From positions 1 through 22,068 of the forward strand of contig JAZNOR010000024.1 in the NCBI GenBank assembly GCA_045589235.1: DNA of 22,068 nucleotides. The letters are read 5' to 3'. Positions within the stretch are counted from its first letter, which is position 1. Every line of letters starts with the position of its first letter. Shown here piece by piece: positions 14,159 to 20,700 of the stretch. A program made the position numbers and the translations under genes. Below the pieces are notes generated by a model. The model worked only from the letters and a program-made list of their open reading frames with translations. It had not been told where the DNA came from and ran no database searches. The DNA is from RGIG7332 sp045589235 (lineage in GTDB: Bacteria; Bacillota; Clostridia; Oscillospirales; JAAYXM01).

Positions 14159-15301
14159 ATGAAAAAGATTAAAGTCGGTATAATTGGTATGGGTTATATC
14201 GGTGAGAGCCATATCGAAGCAGTTCGCCGTATCGGTTGCTGTGAGCTTTACGCTGTTGCAGATACAAATGCAGAGCTCGCTCGTGCAAAAGCTGAGTATT
14301 ACGGAATTGAGCGTTGCTATGCAAGCGTTGAGGAATTACTTGCAGACCCGAATATCGATGCGGTACATAACTGTACTCCGAACTTCCTCCACCTTGCAAT
14401 TAATAAGGAAATCATAAAGTCAGGCAAGCACTTACTCTCTGAAAAGCCGCTTTGCACAACTTATGAAGAGGCTGCAGAGCTCGTTGAGCTTAAAAAGCAG
14501 TATCCGAACAGCGTTGCAGCTGTTAACTTCAACTATCGTTTAAACCCGATGGTTCAGGAAATGAGAAGCAGAATTGCAGACGGTAAGATCGGCGATGTCC
14601 GTATCATTACCGGTTCATATCAGCAGGACTGGTTATTATATGACACGGACTACAGCTGGCGTTTAGAGCCTGAGGTTTCAGGTAAGTCATGCGCTATCGC
14701 TGATATCGGTTCACACTGGATGGATTCAATTCAGCACGTTACCGGTCATAAGATTACCGAGGTTATGGCTGATGTAAAGACAATGATTCCGGTTCGCAAG
14801 AAGCCGAAAAAGCAGGTTGGTACTTTCTCAAACAATACTCCAAGCGAGTATGATGAGGTTGAGATTCAGAACGAGGATTACGGCGCTGTTATGTTCCACA
14901 CAGACAAAGGCGCAACAGGCGTTTACCACGTATCTGAGCTCGCTGCAGGTCACGGTTGCTACTTAAACTATGAGATTAACGGCTCAAAGGCTTCATTCAG
15001 ATGGAGTCAGGAAGAGAACGATAAGCTCTGGATGGGATTACGTAGTGACGACAACCGCTATATCATTCGCGACCCGAATGCACTTTCACCTGAGGCTAAG
15101 CAGTATTCAGCTCTCGCTATGGGTCATCCGGAGGGCTGGAACGATGCGTTTAAGGGTAACATCTATGCATTCTATAAGTATATCGAAGACGGTATGCAGG
15201 GCGAGCCGGTGTTTGCAACACTTGAGCAGGCTACATATATCGTTAAGTTAACCGAGGCGGTTATTGAAAGTAGTAATAAAAAATCTTGGGTAAAGGTTTA
15301 A
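14159..15301 (+). CDS. Gfo/Idh/MocA-family NAD(P)-dependent oxidoreductase
   Basis: 380 residues, cytoplasmic. The N-terminal Rossmann fold shows GIIGMGYIGESH (7-18), TPNFLH (73-78) and the family's SEKPL (94-98), where the lysine helps catalysis. The C-terminal domain has DIGSHWMD (182-189), with D182 and H186 as the usual catalytic pair. Family members oxidise or reduce one hydroxyl of a sugar or inositol. A basic stretch, VRKKPKKQ near 212-219, lies between strands and is unusual. AAAGGAG lies 7 bases before the ATG, and the gap to the aminotransferase gene is 12 bases, so they are co-transcribed. Substrate is unknown; inositol-like or amino-sugar compounds fit the neighbours. Confidence 0.93.
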   Translation: MKKIKVGIIGMGYIGESHIEAVRRIGCCELYAVADTNAELARAKAEYYGIERCYASVEELLADPNIDAVHNCTPNFLHLAINKEIIKSGKHLLSEKPLCTTYEEAAELVELKKQYPNSVAAVNFNYRLNPMVQEMRSRIADGKIGDVRIITGSYQQDWLLYDTDYSWRLEPEVSGKSCAIADIGSHWMDSIQHVTGHKITEVMADVKTMIPVRKKPKKQVGTFSNNTPSEYDEVEIQNEDYGAVMFHTDKGATGVYHVSELAAGHGCYLNYEINGSKASFRWSQEENDKLWMGLRSDDNRYIIRDPNALSPEAKQYSALAMGHPEGWNDAFKGNIYAFYKYIEDGMQGEPVFATLEQATYIVKLTEAVIESSNKKSWVKV

Positions 15302-15327
15302 ATTATAATTTTTAGGAGGAAAAAACA

Positions 15328-16362
15328 ATGAGCAGATTTAAGTATTCAGTAGGTCCGTGGAACGTTCACGAGGGTGCAGACGCATACGGCCCGGCAGTAA
15401 GAGACACCATCCCATTTGAGGAGAAGATCAAGACATTTAAGGAAATCGGTTTTGACGCTATCCAGTTCCACGATGACGACGCGGTTCCGAACATCAATAA
15501 CTACACCGAAGAGGAAATCAAGGTTGAAGCTAAGAAGGTTAAGGATCTTCTTGATAAGTATGACTTAAAGGCAGAGTTCGTTGCTCCGCGTCTTTGGTTC
15601 GATCCGCACACAACTGACGGTGGCTTCTGCTCAAACAGCGCAGAGGACCGTGAGTATGCAATGTGGAGAGCGTATCGCTCAATCGATATCGCTAACGTTT
15701 TAGGCTGCGATAAGATCGTTTTATGGCTCGCTCGCGAGGGTACACTTTGCTATGAGAGCAAGAGCCCGGTTGAGACAACAAACCGCCTTATCGAAGCTAT
15801 CAACAAGATGCTCGACTATGACAAGAACATCAAGATTCTTATCGAGACTAAGCCGAACGAGCCGATCGACCGCAGCGCTTGCCCGACAATGGGTCACTGT
15901 ATGGCAGTTTCTGCTGCAACTAAGGATCCGTCACGTGTTGGTGGTCTCTTAGAGTCAGCTCACGCTATGCTCGCAGGTCTCGATCCGGCAAACGAAATCG
16001 GTTTTGCTATGGCAATGGGTAAGCTCTGGGGCGTTCACTTAAATGACCAGAACGGTATTAAGTACGATCAGGATAAGAGCTTCGGCGTTGAGAACCTCCG
16101 CGCTGCATTCAACCAGATCAAGGTTCTTATGGAAAACGGCTACGGTAACAACGGCGAGTACATCGGCCTCGACGTTAAGGTTATGAGAACTCAGAAGCAG
16201 GAGGGTAGCTATCAGCACCTCATCAACAGCTTAAAGATTGCTAAGGCTCTTGAGGCTAAGGCTGAGAAGTTTGACTATGACTTCCAGGCTAAGTGTGTTG
16301 CAGAGCGCGACTATGAGAAGCTCGAGATGTACGTAATGGAACTCTTAATGGGTATCAACTAA
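15328..16362 (+). CDS. Short class I xylose isomerase homologue (TIM barrel sugar isomerase)
   Basis: 344 residues against about 390 for class I XylA. The metal and substrate residues of xylose isomerase are nearly all present: H48 and D51 in QFHDDD, E173 and K175 in IETKPNEP, E209 and H212 in LESAHAMLAG, D240, D247 and D249 in HLNDQNGIKYDQD, and D282 in GLDVKV. The XylA signature WGGREG reads WLAREG (133-138), two changes in the substrate pocket, so the sugar may not be xylose. The C-terminal arm that holds the XylA dimer together is shorter. AGGAGG precedes the ATG, with a 26-base gap from the oxidoreductase gene. Lysine is coded almost only as AAG and codon use resembles efp, which implies very high expression. 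It is the third gene of the operon. Confidence 0.88.
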   Translation: MSRFKYSVGPWNVHEGADAYGPAVRDTIPFEEKIKTFKEIGFDAIQFHDDDAVPNINNYTEEEIKVEAKKVKDLLDKYDLKAEFVAPRLWFDPHTTDGGFCSNSAEDREYAMWRAYRSIDIANVLGCDKIVLWLAREGTLCYESKSPVETTNRLIEAINKMLDYDKNIKILIETKPNEPIDRSACPTMGHCMAVSAATKDPSRVGGLLESAHAMLAGLDPANEIGFAMAMGKLWGVHLNDQNGIKYDQDKSFGVENLRAAFNQIKVLMENGYGNNGEYIGLDVKVMRTQKQEGSYQHLINSLKIAKALEAKAEKFDYDFQAKCVAERDYEKLEMYVMELLMGIN

Positions 16363-16377
16363 TTCAAAATACATATT

Positions 16378-16412
16378 TTATGGGTGCTTTGTAACAAAGC
16401 ACCCATAATTTT
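16378..16412 (+). terminator. Strong hairpin between isomerase and deacetylase genes
   Basis: TTATGGGTGCTTTGT (16378-16392) and ACAAAGCACCCATAA (16394-16408) are perfect inverted repeats followed by TTTT. No promoter is visible before the next gene, so it is either a leaky terminator lowering deacetylase expression or a 3' stabiliser of the upstream mRNA. Confidence 0.8.
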
Positions 16413-16426
16413 AAAGGAGGAGAACT

Positions 16427-17146
16427 ATGAATATATTAGCGGTTGGCGCGCATCCGGATGATATTGAAATCAATTGCGCCGGAACACTTGCGAAGTATGC
16501 GGCGCAGGGTCATAAGATTTTTATATGTACTGCCACAAGCGGAAACATAGGATCTGCAACTCTTCCTAAGGAAGAAATAGGAGCAATCCGTAAGGCGGAG
16601 GCTGCAAAGAGCGCATCGATAATTGGCGCTGAGTATCTTTGCCTTGATTATGACGATGAGTTTTTGTATGACGATAAAGATGTTCGCGTTAAGTTTATCA
16701 ATATGGTTCGTCATTGCAAGCCGGATGTTATTTTTACTCACAGCTTGCACGATTATAATCCAGACCACGAGCGCACGGGTAAGATTATAACCGACATTCA
16801 GGTTATGTATCCGATTGCAAAGATTGTAACAGAAGAGCCGCCGTGTGATATTTTCCCGGTTGTTTATTATTTCGAATCGGCAAACGGATTGGGATTTGTT
16901 CCGACTGATTATGTAGATATAACAGATTATTATGAGACCAAGAAAAAGATGTTTTTATGCCACGAGAGCCAACAGGCATGGATGATGGATAATTACGCAG
17001 GCTTTGATGTAGATAAGGACAGCTTCACAAACGGCCTCAGAATCACATCGGAATATCGCGGAATGCAGTGTGGAGTTAAATATGCAGAAGGCTTTGTTAA
17101 AGCAAACGATGCATACAAAGTTCGCCCGGGTTCGTTATTACCGTAA
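16427..17146 (+). CDS. PIG-L family (LmbE-like) deacetylase
   Basis: 239 residues, cytoplasmic. The zinc site is AHPDD (8-12, with H9 and D12) plus H114 in NPDHERTG, and D11 is the usual catalytic base. SLHDYNPDHE (106-115) is the family's second conserved segment. Members remove acetyl from N-acetylglucosamine joined to inositol, thiols, antibiotics or simple sugars, and also act on chitobiose and bacillithiol precursors. The ribosome binding site AAAGGAGGAG directly follows the hairpin at 16378-16412, and the operon's promoter is the only obvious one upstream. Position at the end of an aminotransferase, oxidoreductase and isomerase operon suggests it frees an amine from an N-acetylated sugar or cyclitol. 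A terminator follows. Confidence 0.92.
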   Translation: MNILAVGAHPDDIEINCAGTLAKYAAQGHKIFICTATSGNIGSATLPKEEIGAIRKAEAAKSASIIGAEYLCLDYDDEFLYDDKDVRVKFINMVRHCKPDVIFTHSLHDYNPDHERTGKIITDIQVMYPIAKIVTEEPPCDIFPVVYYFESANGLGFVPTDYVDITDYYETKKKMFLCHESQQAWMMDNYAGFDVDKDSFTNGLRITSEYRGMQCGVKYAEGFVKANDAYKVRPGSLLP

Positions 17147-17168
17147 GAATAAGTCCCATGATAATTTT

Positions 17169-17214
17169 AATATGCACCTCTGAAGTTCGGCACTTTTAGT
17201 GGTGCATATTTTTT
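17169..17214 (+). terminator. Terminator of the sugar operon
   Basis: AATATGCACC (17169-17178) pairs with GGTGCATATT (17201-17210) and is followed by a T run. The 22-base loop can itself fold partly (AAGT with ACTT around TCGGC). Confidence 0.8.
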
Positions 17215-17352
17215 AGACTGCTTACCAAAGAGGTGTAGGAAATAAAAAGTAGGGAAGTGGATCGCACTCCCGCGTGCGAGCAGTGCTCATCAGCGATATA
17301 TAAGCGCTTAATCACACTGTAAAGCGGTTCGACTTTACAGTGTGATTTTTTT
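17215..17352 (+). ncRNA. Candidate small structured RNA ending in an intrinsic terminator
   Basis: No coding frame is supported. Several hairpins follow one another: GGGA-A-GTG with CACTCCC (around 17252-17272), GAGC with GCTC (around 17279-17289), and a strong 15-bp terminator, AATCACACTGTAAAG (17310-17324) with CTTTACAGTGTGATT (17333-17347) followed by T residues. A terminator with no gene in front of it suggests a small RNA. I find no convincing promoter, so the 5' end is uncertain, and read-through from the deacetylase gene is an alternative source. Confidence 0.35.
17310..17352 (+). terminator. Intrinsic terminator in the long intergenic region
   Basis: A 15-bp perfect stem (17310-17324 with 17333-17347) around CGGTTCGA, followed by seven T residues. 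It has no protein gene directly upstream. Confidence 0.9.
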
Positions 17353-17543
17353 GTGCAGGTAAAAAAACGCACCCTGATGTACAGTCACCAAATTTTAAGG
17401 TTGTAACGAAAATTTGCATAAAGCAAAAAATGCAAAAAAAATGAAAAACTGTGAAAACGTTGTGGCAGTAAGAAAAACGCAAAAATGCAATTTTTTATGT
17501 AACAAATTTGTAAAAAAATAATAAAATAGTTGTAATTTTTGTC
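17353..17543. other. A-tract-rich non-coding stretch with a possible catabolite site
   Basis: No gene is seen. Repeated phased A runs (for example around 17425-17450 and 17510-17525) suggest curved DNA or an UP-type element upstream of the surface-protein promoter. TGAAAACGTTGTGG (17452-17465) matches 12 of 14 positions of a CcpA cre-type site, about 90 bases before the -35, and ACAAATTTGT near 17503 is a short palindrome. The assignments are weak. Confidence 0.3.
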
Positions 17544-17572
17544 TTGACCTTGCAAAAAATTTTTGGTATATT
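17544..17572 (+). promoter_or_regulatory. Promoter of the giant surface-protein gene
   Basis: TTGACC (17544-17549), a 17-base spacer and TATATT (17567-17572). It predicts a transcript start near 17579 and a leader of about 140 bases. Confidence 0.8.
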
Positions 17573-17578
17573 ATTTAT

Positions 17579-17718
17579 GCGGTCTAATGTTTTTTGGCGG
17601 AAGTGCGCCTAAACGGCTTTAGCTTTCTGCCAAGCAACTTTTTACAAGCAGGGGAGGAATCCCTGCAAAATGGGGAAAAACTCCCTGCAAAAATATAATA
17701 TTATAAGGAGGAAAAACT
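17579..17718 (+). promoter_or_regulatory. Structured 5' leader of the surface-protein gene
   Basis: TTGGCGGAA (17594-17602) pairs with TTCTGCCAA (17625-17633) over 9 base pairs (one G-U), enclosing an inner stem CTAAA/TTTAG (17609-17613 with 17618-17622). Downstream, GCAGGG (17648-17653) can pair with CCCTGC at 17661-17666 or with the copy at 17683-17688, giving two exclusive folds close to the GGAGG ribosome binding site. It matches no riboswitch class I can recognise. Confidence 0.5.
17651..17692 (+). repeat. Tandem 20/21-base repeat in the leader
   Basis: Two adjacent copies of GGGGA-N5/6-TCCCTGCAAAA (17651-17670 and 17672-17692). Each copy can form a small hairpin of its own. Confidence 0.7.
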
Positions 17719-20700
17719 ATGAAAAGCACAATGAAAAAGCTTGTGTCATTCGCTCTTGCATTTGCGATGATTCTTTCATTCGTACCTGCAGGTATTGTTG
17801 ATGCACAGGCAAGCGATGTAGCTTGGGCTGGTTCGGAGAATACTACATATTATACTATTCCTGACTTGTGGTACGCTACAGCCGCGTATGAAAGCTTCAG
17901 CACTTATACCACAACTATTCATGATAAGAATTCTGATGGTACTAAGGACAGAGGCGAAGTAACTTTTGAAACCAACTGGCGTACAGATGGCGACGATGCT
18001 CCAAGATCTGTTGACATCAGAGCGAATGCGGATATCCGCTATCGTACACATGATGGTACAGCAAACTTTGGTTCAATCATTCTAAAACTCCCGGAGGCAC
18101 AGGGTGTATACACACTCAGTGCAGCTATATGGAACAATGATGCGGGTGTTGATATTGACTTATGGGCATTTGATGTTGAAACAGACCTTGACGTTTCAAT
18201 GTTAACTACAGATAGCCCGAATTACATTGGCCGTGGTAAAAATGCATCTGGCCTTTATGAGGCAGGTCTCTTCACCGTAGATGGATCCTATACAGATGGC
18301 GAAGTTAAGATTGCTTGGAAGAGTGCAGGCGAAGGTGCAGAAACCTCTCACTACCTGTACTTTGGCGGTCAGGGACAACCGGCAGCTTATCCGGACATTC
18401 CGGCTACTACAGCATTTATCTTAGACGGTACACCGAACGAGAAGTTAGCTTCTATTGCAGCAGCAACTGATAAGGAAACAATTGATTTTGACAAGAACGA
18501 GACCGCAACCGTTTCTGTTTCCGGTGTTATGAACACAGGTGCAGTTGTTGAATTAGAGAACGCAACAGTTACTTATGCAGGTAACAACGATGCTGTAGCA
18601 ACTGTTGATGCTGAATCAGGTGTTGTTACTCCGGTCGGCAAGGGTACAGTTACAGTTACTGCAACTGCTATTGTTGACGAAGTTGAGTATACAGCAAGCG
18701 TTGATATTAATGTAATTAAGTTCGGCTGGGCAGGCGCTGAGAACATAACTGAGTACAAGGCTCAGGATATGGATAATGTTGCAGTACCTGTTAAAGACTT
18801 TAATGCAAAAGAAGTAACCGTACTTGACGGTACTACAACAACAAATGATGCAGGTGAAACTGTAATTGCAACAGGTAGGAACAGAACATTTACCAACAAC
18901 TGGTATTCAGACGGTAACTATTCTGTATACTCATTTACTGATGACAAGGAAGGTCGTTTCCACTACCGTGCAACTGAGCCCTACCACTTTGGTTCTCTCA
19001 TTATAGAGTTACCAGAAGAAGTAGGTTTATACACACTTAAGACGAGTGTTCTTACAACTTATACAACAAGCAAATATGACTTCTTCGTATTTGACAAGGA
19101 TGTTTGGGTTACAGCTGATATGCTTACAACCGATAGTGCGCACTACATTGGTACTGCTGACACTACAGTAGGAAGCGATATAAATTGCGGTGTTGTATCA
19201 GTAACTCAGAATTTAGCAGGCGAGGACGTTAAGCTTGTTTGGAAGGCATCTGCTGATACCGTTGCAGGTAGCCATACAGGTAACACAGGTAGCTATGGTG
19301 GTTACTTTGGCACCGGCAAAACTGATGCAGAGTTTATTCTCGACGGTACAGCTAAGGATACAACTCCGGCTGCAGCATTTAGCAGAGTTGAATTATCAGC
19401 TGACAAAGACACAATCGAGTATTGGGAAACTGCTAACCTTTCAGTTGAAGGTTACTTAAGCTATGCAGTAAACGGTACAGATAAAGTTGAGTTAGATGGT
19501 GCTACCTATGCTTACACATCAGACAATACCGATGTTGCAACCGTTGATGAGAACGGTGAGGTATCTTGGGTAAGCGAAGGTACAGCTAAGATTACCGTAG
19601 CTGTTACATACGAAGGCAAGACAGCTTATGGTGCTATCACAATTAAAACCGGCGCAGCTCCGACATACGATGGCTGGGCAGGTAGCGAAAATAGCGTTAC
19701 CTATTCTGTTCCGGCACCGGCTGCATCTGATTTCATAGGCAACCGTCCAAACACAGAGCTCAAGTACTTCACACAGAGAAATGCACCGAGCTCTTTAAAT
19801 GAAGGATTAAGCGCTAATTTCGTTGAAGGTTACACATACCCGAACACTAACTGGTATAGTGATGGTGACTATACTGCAAACAAACTCCTTGTTCGCGGTT
19901 GGGGTAGCTTTATGTACGGACAGAGTGATGCTGACAGATTTGGTTCAGTCATTATTGATATGCCGGCAGTTGCAGGTTTCTACACACTTAAGGCTCAGGC
20001 TTCACCGGCTGCAAGTGAGTATGACTTCTGGCTCTTCCCGGCAACAACAGATGTTGATGCTTCTATGTTAACAACCGACAGCGCAAACTACGTTGGCCAC
20101 GGTGTTAAGGATAGCACAAGCGTTTACGAAGCTGGTGTTGTTGAAGTTACAGAAAATATGGGCGAGATGAAGCTCGTATGGCGCGGTACCGTTGGTGACC
20201 TTGATGGTGGTAACACAAATGGTGCTAATGTAAAAAACATCGGCCTCTACGGCGGATATTTCGGTGGCGGAAATGCGTTAGGTGCTTCTAATGCAGCATT
20301 TGCATTCGACGGTACTCCGAACGAGAAGCTTGCTGATATCACAGTTACTGCTGATACTTCAATCAAGCTCGGCAATACAGGCAAGATTGAAGTTACAGAA
20401 GCTAAGCTCAACACAGGTGTTGCAATCGACTTAGCAGATGCAAAAATTACATTTGCAGGTGACAACGCTACAGTTGCTACCGTTGATGCAAACGGTAACA
20501 TCACAGCAAAGGCAGCAGGCGATGTTAACATCACAGCAACTGTTTCATACAAGGGTCTTACAGCTAGCAAGACCGTTGCAGTTAACGTTTACGATGTTAA
20601 TTACGGTAACGCAGATGTTGAATTAGGTTTCTACAGACCGATTGTAATTTCAACCCCGGGTGTAAGTACGGCTCCGTGGGCAGAGTATAAAACATATAAA

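Noticed and set aside
17579..17650. The leader stem considered as a known riboswitch (cyclic-di-GMP, THF, fluoride, SAM)
   Set aside because: None of the conserved core sequences of those classes could be found, so it is left as an unclassified structure.
17648..17692. The repeated CCCTGCAAAA units considered as a CRISPR fragment
   Set aside because: Only two short copies occur, separated by one base, with no spacers and no cas genes nearby.
17670..17801. A small upstream frame starting ATGGGGAAAAAC that overlaps the surface-protein start
   Set aside because: The only Shine-Dalgarno-like sequence is about 12 bases away and inside a hairpin. The main gene has an ideal site, so a leader peptide is not supported.
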